A stretch of 64,000 nt of DNA, taken from contig CAMEJJ010000001.1 of assembly GCA_945919795.1 (NCBI GenBank), positions 124,001-188,000 on the forward strand, in the 5' to 3' direction. The notes under the pieces are model-generated. The model did not search any database, had not been told where the DNA came from, and saw nothing but the letters and a program-made list of their open reading frames with translations. How positions within the stretch are numbered: the stretch's first letter is position 1; every line of letters starts with the position of its first letter. Shown piece by piece: positions 53,481 to 62,205 of the stretch. The DNA comes from an uncultured Lachnospiraceae bacterium (GTDB lineage Bacteria; Bacillota; Clostridia; Lachnospirales; Lachnospiraceae). A program made the position numbers and the translations under genes.

Positions 53481-55403
53481 TTATTTTTCTCCCTTTCTTG
53501 CGCACACTTTTTCCTGAAGCGACTTAACAATGTATTTTCCACCAACCTGTGCACTACATCCAAGATTATACACATATTCTTCAATAAATGCACCAATTTT
53601 GTCACGGTAATCATCTTTTTGTTTTAAAAGCGTCTGAACACATTCTTCAATCTCGTTAAGATTATCCGGATTAAGCGAACTTCCAATTTCATTTCTCAAT
53701 AAAATATTCAAGGGCACTACATCAATCTTTTGATATTCCGGATTCATAACTTTCATAGGGGTATCAATAAACAATACAGGCTTTTGCGTTGTATAGGCAT
53801 ATTCATAAGCAATTCCTGACCAGTCGGTAATCATCAAATCCGCCTCAAATACTGTCTGATTGGAAGAAAAATCAGTCTGTATCTCAATATCAGCATCATT
53901 TTCATATTTATGCTTTAACTGTTCCATCCTCTCTTTTCTATGTCGAACATGCTGCGGATGCGGTCTTACCGTAATCCGGTAATCTTTTCCCCTAAGATTA
54001 TCCAATATCTCATCTAAGCAGGTATCCACAATATTATCTTCTTGCCAAGAAGGGGCAATCAGAATTTTAGCCTTTTTATTGCCATCGGCTTTACCGTTGT
54101 CCGACAAGGTCGATTTCTCATACTCCTCACGCATTTCATCCAGCAAAGAGTATCCCCACTCAACCAGCTTTTTTTGTGGTAATCCATATGCCTGTTCTGT
54201 TTTTTGTATTTCTTCCTTTTGATGTCTGCCCACACAGAATACCGTATCAAAATGATCCATAGAACCGGTACGCATCGTCAGATTTAAACTATCCATGCCA
54301 TGCGGAATATAAATATATTCTATATCCTTGCGCACATAACTGCGCTTGATATGATAATTCTCCAAATCCGGCATAGTCATTACCACAACATCCGCATCCA
54401 TTTTCATCATCAAAGTAATCAGACGTTTTTCTCCGATATAATATGGACGAATTCGATTCTGTTCTTTTGCCAGTTCAAAGATTACATCATTTGGATCTCC
54501 TGTAATATAATGAATAACCAGATTCGTATTCACCAACAAATATTCAATTGTTCCCTTAAAATATTTATAAAAACCGCTGCTTTCTGAATAAAAGACAATA
54601 TGTTTATTTACGACTGAGAAAAATTTCTTGTAATCCGCCTTTTCCCGCCGCGTTTCCTCATCACCAAACAACTTCCGTTTCTTCTGTCCAATTCCTTCTA
54701 TTTCAGCCAGGGCCTTCTTACTCTTTTCCAACTGCTCATAATCAACATAGTTTTTCGGATTAATCAGCCAGTTCAAAATATAAAGCTGTACAATGGCAAA
54801 CAGATTGCTTGCCACCCAGTAAAGTGCCACACCAACGGATACAAACCATCCTAAATACAAAGACAGTCCCACCGACAACAACATTGTCCCATATTTATTG
54901 GCATTGGATTGTTCAGACTGTAAAACATTAGAAGCATTCTGCGCAACACACAAAAGCCACGCAGAAACACCGGCAATCAAAGGTGAATACAATAATCTAA
55001 GTCCTTCCTTACTGGGCACTCTGCTCAAATCTATACCATAAAAATTCATGGAAATATCCGGATTGGACATTCCTGCTTTTATGACTTCAATCAATCCCAT
55101 CAGAAGCACAATCTGAATTGCAAGAGGAATTAAAGATGCTAAAGCATTATACTTTTCTCTTTTATAAATTTTATGTTCTTCCTCGGCTATGGTATCCTTG
55201 TCTCCATAATACTTAGCCTTTAAAAAATTAATTTCCGGCTGCATTTTAACCATTTTAATGGAATTTTTTTGTACCCATACCGATACCGGTATCAGGACAA
55301 TCTTACTTAGAAAAGTAAATAAAACGATTGCCCATCCATAATTGTGACATATGGCATAACAGCCATTCATAATCCATTCTAATGCACCAATTAAAACACT
55401 CAT
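53481..55403 (-). CDS. YidC/Oxa1-like membrane domain fused to CDP-glycerol glycerophosphotransferase domain
   Basis: 640 residues; GGAGG precedes the ATG. Residues 1 to about 235 carry the five-helix YidC/Oxa1 core: IVLFTFLSKIVLIPVSVW, KMQPEINFLKAKY, an ALASLIPLAIQ helix, then two more helix pairs ending INPKNYVDY. The conserved groove arginine appears as lysine (FLSKIVL). From about 260 to the end: a TagB/TagF-like domain with IYIPHGMDSLNL, VEWGYSLLDEM, ILIAPSWQEDN, TVRPHPQHV and MITDWSGIAYEYA. Such enzymes polymerise or transfer glycerol-phosphate or ribitol-phosphate from CDP donors. It sits between an LTA-synthase-like gene and a small membrane protein. The two domains are joined in frame without any break. 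Confidence 0.88.
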   Translation of the reverse strand: MSVLIGALEWIMNGCYAICHNYGWAIVLFTFLSKIVLIPVSVWVQKNSIKMVKMQPEINFLKAKYYGDKDTIAEEEHKIYKREKYNALASLIPLAIQIVLLMGLIEVIKAGMSNPDISMNFYGIDLSRVPSKEGLRLLYSPLIAGVSAWLLCVAQNASNVLQSEQSNANKYGTMLLSVGLSLYLGWFVSVGVALYWVASNLFAIVQLYILNWLINPKNYVDYEQLEKSKKALAEIEGIGQKKRKLFGDEETRREKADYKKFFSVVNKHIVFYSESSGFYKYFKGTIEYLLVNTNLVIHYITGDPNDVIFELAKEQNRIRPYYIGEKRLITLMMKMDADVVVMTMPDLENYHIKRSYVRKDIEYIYIPHGMDSLNLTMRTGSMDHFDTVFCVGRHQKEEIQKTEQAYGLPQKKLVEWGYSLLDEMREEYEKSTLSDNGKADGNKKAKILIAPSWQEDNIVDTCLDEILDNLRGKDYRITVRPHPQHVRHRKERMEQLKHKYENDADIEIQTDFSSNQTVFEADLMITDWSGIAYEYAYTTQKPVLFIDTPMKVMNPEYQKIDVVPLNILLRNEIGSSLNPDNLNEIEECVQTLLKQKDDYRDKIGAFIEEYVYNLGCSAQVGGKYIVKSLQEKVCARKGEK

Positions 55404-55418
55404 TTTATTTCCTCCAAA

Positions 55419-57116
55419 TCACCAGGGTGTCGCCATTTTGACCTCATCGGGCTCACCATTTACTTTGGCATTCAGCTCCTTTTTATCTGTCGTATAAGTA
55501 TATCCACCATAAATATTAAAAGCCGATCCTTGTACATCCGGATAAGCATCATCCGTAAAACGCATGTACACCGTTCTTTCTCTCTCTTGACCCGGTTGCC
55601 ATTCAAAAACAGATGTACCGTAATCTGCGGAATCCTCTCCGATTAAAGACATAATCGTAGCCTGAAAATCATCCAGTGAGATTGGCGCTGTATTCGTTTG
55701 AAACTGTTCATGTGATTCTCCACTTTTCTTTAAAAAAAAGATTGGCTGTGTATCGTTACCATACCAAGATCCATGATCCGCAGTCACAATAATATTTGCA
55801 TCGTCATACAATCCCAGGTTCTTCAACTGCGTAAGATATTCATTTACAATTACCATAAGCCCTCTGGCTGTCTGTTCAACCTGCGCATCTTCTACCATCA
55901 TGGCATTTTCATCAAGCGTATAAGGAAGATGAGTTCCAAATAGATGTTGTACAATAAATGCATTATCCATGTTTTCATCAACAGAAAGCGGCTGCTGTTT
56001 CAGCATTGCATAAAAAGACGCATTATCATCTATCACTCTAACACCGTCTACATATGTTACCACCGGATCAAACTCCATAGTCAGGACCTCAAAATGCGGT
56101 TTTAAAACATAGGGCACATAACGATAAATGGACATCTTGAGCATTAATTTACTCAACTGCTTCGTTTCCACCTTGGTATCCATCGGACAAATGTTATCCC
56201 ATTTATCCTCAAGATTTATAAGATTTCCATATACATATCCGGTTTCTCCGGAATAGAGATTGCAAGTATACCCATCTTCATGCAACGTCTCATAAAAACT
56301 CTTGGCACGCTCCGAATTCCATGCATCTGCCAGCCATACCTGCGACAGCGGTACCTGAAAATCAAAATTTGTTCCGGTAAGCATATTCGTCATCGACGGA
56401 AATGTACAATAATAATGACAATCCGCATTATTGTAATATGTAAAATCCTGCATTCCGTCCAACATATCCGGGTATTGTTCCAATGCAAGCTCTAATTGTC
56501 CCGAACCAAACGTGTCCAAAACAAATACAATCATATTCTCGCCACCCGAAACTTTAAACTGGTCTTTTCCCGACATTTGCACGTAATTGCTCTCGGGCTC
56601 TTTTCCAATAGAAGAAACTAACAATGTAACCACTGCAACTAACTGAATGGCACTAAAAAAACCGGCGAAAGCCATTGCCGGAAAATTCCATTTTTTTAAA
56701 AGTAGCGCAAAAACCACCACTACAGCAATCACAATTGCAATCCAAATAGCCAGATTTATAACAGAAAATGTTTGCAAACTTTCCCATTTCATTGGACTTC
56801 CATCTGCTTCGCTCAATTTAATATTCATAAACATATTCTGAATATATGATGCCAAAGCAACAGCAAGTATCGTACTGTTTACAAATCGAAAAATCTTTTG
56901 TGGCAACAAAGCAACCAACAGCGCTAATACAATCCAAGTCACAACGGAAATCAATACAAGCACACCGTAAAAATCCGTGTACCAGAAATTAAAATCTTTT
57001 TCATTCCCAAAAAAGATTTCCAATGGTCCCAGCAATCCATATGAGACCATCGGAAAAAGCAAAATCACAAGTGATATTCTATATTGTTTAATAAAACTCT
57101 TTAAATACTGTTTCAT
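55419..57116 (-). CDS. LTA-synthase-like / sulfatase-fold phospho-group transferase
   Basis: 565 residues with about five N-terminal helices (to about 170), then an external alkaline-phosphatase-superfamily domain: IVFVLDTFG (Asp201), CTFPSMTNMLTG with Thr238 as likely nucleophile, HLFGTHLP, and IIVTADHGSW (Asp447, His448). Relatives move glycerol-phosphate (LtaS) or phosphoethanolamine (EptA-like) from membrane lipid to glycans. Translationally coupled to rmlC (ATGA) and 15 bases upstream of the YidC-fusion gene. It likely decorates the rhamnose polysaccharide with a phospho-substituent outside the cell. Confidence 0.87.
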   Translation of the reverse strand: MKQYLKSFIKQYRISLVILLFPMVSYGLLGPLEIFFGNEKDFNFWYTDFYGVLVLISVVTWIVLALLVALLPQKIFRFVNSTILAVALASYIQNMFMNIKLSEADGSPMKWESLQTFSVINLAIWIAIVIAVVVVFALLLKKWNFPAMAFAGFFSAIQLVAVVTLLVSSIGKEPESNYVQMSGKDQFKVSGGENMIVFVLDTFGSGQLELALEQYPDMLDGMQDFTYYNNADCHYYCTFPSMTNMLTGTNFDFQVPLSQVWLADAWNSERAKSFYETLHEDGYTCNLYSGETGYVYGNLINLEDKWDNICPMDTKVETKQLSKLMLKMSIYRYVPYVLKPHFEVLTMEFDPVVTYVDGVRVIDDNASFYAMLKQQPLSVDENMDNAFIVQHLFGTHLPYTLDENAMMVEDAQVEQTARGLMVIVNEYLTQLKNLGLYDDANIIVTADHGSWYGNDTQPIFFLKKSGESHEQFQTNTAPISLDDFQATIMSLIGEDSADYGTSVFEWQPGQERERTVYMRFTDDAYPDVQGSAFNIYGGYTYTTDKKELNAKVNGEPDEVKMATPW

Positions 57117-57673
57117 TTTTTATACTCTTCTATTCCCGGCCATTTCTGATCTTTTTCAGAAAGAATTAAATCATCTATACACATACCTTCCGGCATTGGC
57201 CATTCCACGCCAATCTTAGGATCAGACCACAAAAGTCCACCTTCATCATTCGGATGATAAAAATCTGTACACTTATATGCAAACTCTGCATAATCTGAAA
57301 GAACAATGAATCCATGTGCAAAATTTTTGGGAATGAAAAACTGTTTTTTATTTTCAGCAGATAATCTAACCCCAAACCATTTTCCAAAAGTCGTAGAACC
57401 TTCCCTTAAGTCAACAGCTACATCAAATACTTCACCATTAACGACTCTGACCAGCTTGTCCTGCGGATAATTGATTTGAAAATGAAGGCCTCTCAAAACA
57501 CCTTTTTTGGATGCGGACTGATTATCCTGTACAAACTTCACATCAATCCCTGCTTCGGCAAAATCATTATAATTGTAGGTCTCCATAAAATAACCTCTCT
57601 CATCACCGAATACAGTTGGAGTAATAACTTTTAATCCCTCAATATCACATGTTTCCACTTTTATTTTTCCCAT
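57113..57673 (-). CDS. rmlC: dTDP-4-dehydrorhamnose 3,5-epimerase
   Basis: 186 residues from the ATG behind AAAGGAG. FGDERGYFMETYN, FVQDNQSASKKGVLRGLHFQ with the catalytic His, FIPKNFAHGF and FAYKCTDFYHP with the catalytic Tyr region. Third step of dTDP-L-rhamnose synthesis. First gene of a four-gene operon with a strong promoter; ATGA overlap with the LTA-synthase-like gene. Confidence 0.98.
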   Translation of the reverse strand: MGKIKVETCDIEGLKVITPTVFGDERGYFMETYNYNDFAEAGIDVKFVQDNQSASKKGVLRGLHFQINYPQDKLVRVVNGEVFDVAVDLREGSTTFGKWFGVRLSAENKKQFFIPKNFAHGFIVLSDYAEFAYKCTDFYHPNDEGGLLWSDPKIGVEWPMPEGMCIDDLILSEKDQKWPGIEEYKK

Positions 57674-57710
57674 GACGCACTCCTTTGAATCATAAAAATA
57701 ATATGCTGGG

Positions 57711-57752
57711 TCCAAAAGGTATTTTGTCCCAATGAAACCAACTGATTACTAC
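57711..57752 (-). promoter_or_regulatory. Shared intergenic element in the rmlC leader
   Basis: Minus-strand GTAGTAATCAGTTGGTTTCA then TTGGGACAAAATACC and TTTTGG. It lies downstream of the rmlC promoter, so it would be part of the transcribed leader. Best match is the copy before the initiating sugar transferase. Confidence 0.55.
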
Positions 57753-57781
57753 ACACTTTGTGGTATCAATAACATCATTTA

Positions 57782-57810
57782 ATTATATCCATCCTATCTC
57801 ATACAGTCAA
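57782..57810 (-). promoter_or_regulatory. Promoter of the rmlC operon
   Basis: TTGACT, 17 bases, TATAAT on the minus strand: nearly perfect sigma-A promoter, with a leader of about 100 bases before rmlC. Confidence 0.85.
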
Positions 57811-57894
57811 GAAACCGCCACGACCATTTCAATCAAAAACCACAACAACTGTTTCAATCTAAAACTATCTCAACCATTTCAGATTGTTTCAATT
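57809..57894. repeat. Three 24-25-bp repeats upstream of the rmlC promoter
   Basis: Three consecutive units ending CCATTTCAAT, CTGTTTCAAT and CCATTTCAG, with a partial fourth. The first unit runs into the -35 box of the rmlC promoter. The array starts just past the stop of the large glycosyltransferase gene. Confidence 0.7.
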
Positions 57895-57903
57895 ATACCA
57901 CCA

Positions 57904-60900
57904 TCATCGTTGCAATTTAACAAATTCACATAATTTTGATATTACCTCATTAACCGGCATATCCGGTGATCCAAGGATTATTCCCTTATCATAGACACTC
58001 ACACGCTCAACCGGCGCTCCAATGTCAAAAATAGCAATCGGCATATCCATATAAATGATTTCCGATGTCGTATAAGAAAAGGTTTCCGGCCATACGGAAG
58101 GGATAAAGAAACATTCGATTCCGTATTCTTCTGCGAGCTCCGGAATTCGATCCCTTTGATACCTTCCTGTTACAATTAATGCCTCAGAATCAATCGGTTC
58201 TGCCGTTTCACCGACCACAACAATCTGCATATCAATGTCATTCTTTTCAATATCCTTTAACATCTCTTTTAAAATGCCAAGTCCCTTTTGTTCGGAGATG
58301 GCACCCAAAATACCAATGATTACCGGCTGATTGGCAAATGCATGAACCCGATTTACCTTTCTTAACGGTTGCACCTCATGAGGTATCAACTGATAATCTA
58401 ACTCTTTTCCAAATGCCCTTTCCAATAGACGAATGGAATCCTTTGAAAAGACAATTATTTCATCACACGCCTGCATAAAATGCTTCCACGATTCTCTCCA
58501 TACGCCCATGTCCTTTGTTGCATCTGAATAGCAGTATTCATTGGAAAGCAGGCATTCATTGCAAGTATCCAGCCCCTCCGGAATTCCACAATATTCGGCA
58601 TCCTGATTAAACAACGTAAGAGACGGACAAATCATAAAATAATCATGAACAAGCAAACGCAAAGTTGTGGCATTATCTTTTTTAAGCTTCTCAATTTCAC
58701 GAAGCCATTGCAACAAATCAGGATAGGTTGCCAGTTCATTAATCCAGATTTGATCATACATTCTCTGCTGCAACAAACCGATTACATCCGTCATTCCATC
58801 AAAAGCACAAGTTGATTGATTGTCTGCCATATCAAGTACTAAATAATACTTTTTATTCTCTCTTGAGTATCTTACCTCAGCAAACAGCATACCCTGCTTT
58901 AGAATTTCTGCTTTTTTACGTTGCAAATACATATCTGCGCCACCGCCCAAATCATGATTAAAGGCAAGCACGCAATTAGTGTCATGATGAAAAAGCAATT
59001 CAAATTTTACATATTCCCTGATATCCCTATTGGGATCCTTTTCACAAAACTGTGCAATATCCTGATTGTAAAGCGGATGTTTTTTCACAAGGCGTTCCGC
59101 ATTCTGTTTCAACAGCTTCTGCTTGGTCTCTGAAGGAAAGCTACCGCCATGGTTATGGTGAACAAACAGATTTTCTACATACACATTGATATATCCCGCC
59201 TCAATTGCTCTCTGGCACCAGTCATTTTCCTCTCCATAGCCAAGCTCAAACGTTATATCATCCAGCAAACCAATCTTTTGTAATGTATGAATATTCATTC
59301 CCATACAAAATCCCATACCGGTAGGAACGATTTCATTTTTAGGACGTATGCAACGAAATACCGCATCAATCTCGTCAACTGATTTGTTCAAAAACAGTGC
59401 ATTGTCCCTGCAAAAATCCGGAAATGAAAAAATAGTTCCACTATTTGTAAAAGGTGTTGTAGACGCAACCTTTTCATCCTCAAAGATTGGTTTCATCAGT
59501 CGTTCAAGCCAGTTTTTGGGGAGTTGAACATCCGTATTTACCAATGCGACATGATGCTCTGCCATCTGCAACGCTCTGTTTACGGATTTTACAAATCCCA
59601 GATTCTTCTCATTGTGAAGCACAACAACATTTTCATTTTCTTTCGCAAATTGTTCCAGATAAGGCAATACCGTCTCATCCGGACTACAGTCATCAACCAG
59701 AATCATGCGATAATCCATCTGTGTTTTTTTCACAGATTCAAACAATGTTGGGAGATACTGCATTCCATTATAAACAGGGATAATGATGTCAACCATCCCA
59801 AGCGGCTGTTCGATGGGATCAGCAACCAATGACGTAGCACAAAAATGCGGATAATTCAATTTCTTAATCGCTCTATCATCCAAAGCAACTCTCTGCTCAC
59901 CAACTCGTGCTTCTTCTGACGGCTCAATCACCGTATCCGTATCAATCCGATACCATTCTCCCTCAATCTTTAGCTGCAAAAAAAGATTTTGTCTGGTATA
60001 ACACTGATATAGCCCTCTGACATTGATGCCACACTTGGCAGAAGCCGGCACAGAAAATGCCTGCTTAACATCATTACGATCTTTTAATTCGATCTCAAAT
60101 AAATGACTCTGATGATACTCATTTTGGAATTCCAGCTTTGCCTGTTCAATCAGCCTGTTTTCACACAACACCCATCCATAAATCCAGACACTTCCCTGAC
60201 TAACCTTCGCTTCATCAATATGAAAACGAATGCTTTCATGAACCGGCTTCCATTCAGGCACAGCCACATCCTGCTCACTATTTTCTTTATCAGCTTCCTT
60301 TTTTCGCTTATCTTTCAGATTCCGGATAAATTCTGTCTTCGTCCAGATTGTAGAATTTCGAATACAATCATAGTCTCTTTGCAGAATATCTTTTTCCAGA
60401 GACAATACTTCCTTTTCTCTTTCCAGTTCCTTGATTCTGTCTTTCAGCAAATCTATTTTACTTGTTTCATTCTGATACTGGATTAATCTTCTTTGCTGTG
60501 CACTTAATTCTTCAGCCTTCAATTCAAAATGAATATGCGAATCCACAACCTTAAAATAGAAAAAAGCATCTTCCATACAGAAATCGTATATCCAGTTGTT
60601 TTGTCGCTCTGCATTATGACCAACAATCTCGACCCCATCTGAAACAAAAAGATTCAGTCTGTATTCTTTACTTGCAAACGGTTTCCACAAAAGCAAGGTT
60701 CCTATTCTTTCTTTCGGAACATCCATATCCAAAACAAAATGATCCTGCTTTTCCTGTATAGATGCTGATATAATATTGTCATTATAGAAGCCATCTTCGT
60801 CTTTCACATAAAAAATTTCCGATATTTTTTCATTTGATACATAATCATCATGCAGTTTCTGAATATTGAGATATTGTTTTTTTACAGAAATATTTCGTAG

Positions 60901-62199
60901 CGAGTCACTTCCAACGTACTGATAAGCAAAATACTCACCCCACTTGGCAAATACTTTTTCATCCTCCTCATCAATATGAAAAAGTGCTAAAACCTTCGTT
61001 CGTGAAACAACCTCTCTCAATCCGACAAATTTACTATACAATTCATTGACCGCACGCCAAACAACAAATTCTACCGGAATAGGAAAATCAAAAATCCACT
61101 CTGCATCAATAATCTGATATGTTCCATCAACCTCAAACACATTGTCGCATATCAAATCAATATTGCACGGGCAGATACAATGATAGCTTTTTTCAATATT
61201 TTCAGGGCCGAAGACAGTTGCGAATTCCTCACCATGATAATCACTTGTACATTCCGAATCCTGAAACAATTTCGAATAAAAAGAGTGAAAAGCATCCAAA
61301 AAACCACTTTCATCTTTCGCATCGACATATCTTTTTAATTCCGAATTCAGCGTATCTGCACATAACATCGGATACACAATCCGATTCTGTAAAAAATCAC
61401 CTGCCAAAACACGCATATCCTTATGAAGCAGGAGCTGTTCATGATTGTGCAGATTCTCGATGTGTTGATATGCCGTTTCGTCAACTGCCATTTTTTCAAC
61501 AGTATGATTATCATAAATCGTTGTGACAATTCGGAACTTTTCATCACGATCCCAGTTATATTTCGCATAACAGATCCCTTTAGAATCCGGTTCGCTGTCC
61601 TTAGCTGCCAAAATCATAAAGCTGTTGGCAAACTCTTCTCCTACATGCTCTGCAACCAAAAGACTTTTCAATGCATTCTCATCGAATAAATACAGGTTAT
61701 CCTTATCAAAATTGTAGCTGACTTTGCCATACTGGTATTTTTCAAATGTTCCGTCTGTAAATATTTCTTTTGTATATTCCAAATTCGGGTATGGATAAAA
61801 AAACTTATAATTTCCCAGTCCGGAATCCTTTAATGCGGATATCCACTGCGTTTTTGTAAGCAGGGATGGTCTTTTATTATCGTTATAATTATATCCATCA
61901 AAATAAGACTTCGTATTTTTGTTGAACGCGCCGGCCATATAATCTGCCGAAAGCAGATTGTCTGCAAGAATTACAATCAACCCATCCGGCAAAAGCATAT
62001 CCGATAACAGGCAGAGCACCTTCTTTATATCAGAAACATCTGAAGTCAGAAAACGATAAAGAAAGACATAGTCATACTTTTCTCCTGCATTCTGGCAGCT
62101 TTTCACATCATCCATGCTTTGAATCCATGCAGCCTTTTTATCTTTCTGATCCAATATGTTTAAAAATAATAAATCTCTGATATCCCACATCTTATTCAT
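57904..62199 (-). CDS. Giant multidomain glycosyltransferase (degenerate methyltransferase-like, coiled coil, GT2, GT4)
   Basis: 1431 residues. N-terminal about 200 residues match the later part of the class I methyltransferase of the neighbouring gene (PDGLIVILADN, WISALKDSGL, YKFFYPYPNLEY) but lack the SAM-binding glycine motif. About 210-480 is a kinase-like region with CNIDLICDNV and IIDAEWIFDF. A coiled coil (about 583-640) ends in NSTIWTKTEFIR. GT2 starts near 802 (VDIIIPVYNG, LVDDCSPDET, ALVNTDVQLP). A C-terminal GT-B/GT4 domain from about 1285 has IIGILGAISEQKG and SVWPETFSYTTSE. Probably adds two sugars; the methyltransferase part is likely structural. Confidence 0.87.
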   Translation of the reverse strand: MNKMWDIRDLLFLNILDQKDKKAAWIQSMDDVKSCQNAGEKYDYVFLYRFLTSDVSDIKKVLCLLSDMLLPDGLIVILADNLLSADYMAGAFNKNTKSYFDGYNYNDNKRPSLLTKTQWISALKDSGLGNYKFFYPYPNLEYTKEIFTDGTFEKYQYGKVSYNFDKDNLYLFDENALKSLLVAEHVGEEFANSFMILAAKDSEPDSKGICYAKYNWDRDEKFRIVTTIYDNHTVEKMAVDETAYQHIENLHNHEQLLLHKDMRVLAGDFLQNRIVYPMLCADTLNSELKRYVDAKDESGFLDAFHSFYSKLFQDSECTSDYHGEEFATVFGPENIEKSYHCICPCNIDLICDNVFEVDGTYQIIDAEWIFDFPIPVEFVVWRAVNELYSKFVGLREVVSRTKVLALFHIDEEDEKVFAKWGEYFAYQYVGSDSLRNISVKKQYLNIQKLHDDYVSNEKISEIFYVKDEDGFYNDNIISASIQEKQDHFVLDMDVPKERIGTLLLWKPFASKEYRLNLFVSDGVEIVGHNAERQNNWIYDFCMEDAFFYFKVVDSHIHFELKAEELSAQQRRLIQYQNETSKIDLLKDRIKELEREKEVLSLEKDILQRDYDCIRNSTIWTKTEFIRNLKDKRKKEADKENSEQDVAVPEWKPVHESIRFHIDEAKVSQGSVWIYGWVLCENRLIEQAKLEFQNEYHQSHLFEIELKDRNDVKQAFSVPASAKCGINVRGLYQCYTRQNLFLQLKIEGEWYRIDTDTVIEPSEEARVGEQRVALDDRAIKKLNYPHFCATSLVADPIEQPLGMVDIIIPVYNGMQYLPTLFESVKKTQMDYRMILVDDCSPDETVLPYLEQFAKENENVVVLHNEKNLGFVKSVNRALQMAEHHVALVNTDVQLPKNWLERLMKPIFEDEKVASTTPFTNSGTIFSFPDFCRDNALFLNKSVDEIDAVFRCIRPKNEIVPTGMGFCMGMNIHTLQKIGLLDDITFELGYGEENDWCQRAIEAGYINVYVENLFVHHNHGGSFPSETKQKLLKQNAERLVKKHPLYNQDIAQFCEKDPNRDIREYVKFELLFHHDTNCVLAFNHDLGGGADMYLQRKKAEILKQGMLFAEVRYSRENKKYYLVLDMADNQSTCAFDGMTDVIGLLQQRMYDQIWINELATYPDLLQWLREIEKLKKDNATTLRLLVHDYFMICPSLTLFNQDAEYCGIPEGLDTCNECLLSNEYCYSDATKDMGVWRESWKHFMQACDEIIVFSKDSIRLLERAFGKELDYQLIPHEVQPLRKVNRVHAFANQPVIIGILGAISEQKGLGILKEMLKDIEKNDIDMQIVVVGETAEPIDSEALIVTGRYQRDRIPELAEEYGIECFFIPSVWPETFSYTTSEIIYMDMPIAIFDIGAPVERVSVYDKGIILGSPDMPVNEVISKLCEFVKLQR

Positions 62200-62205
62200 C
62201 GCTAA

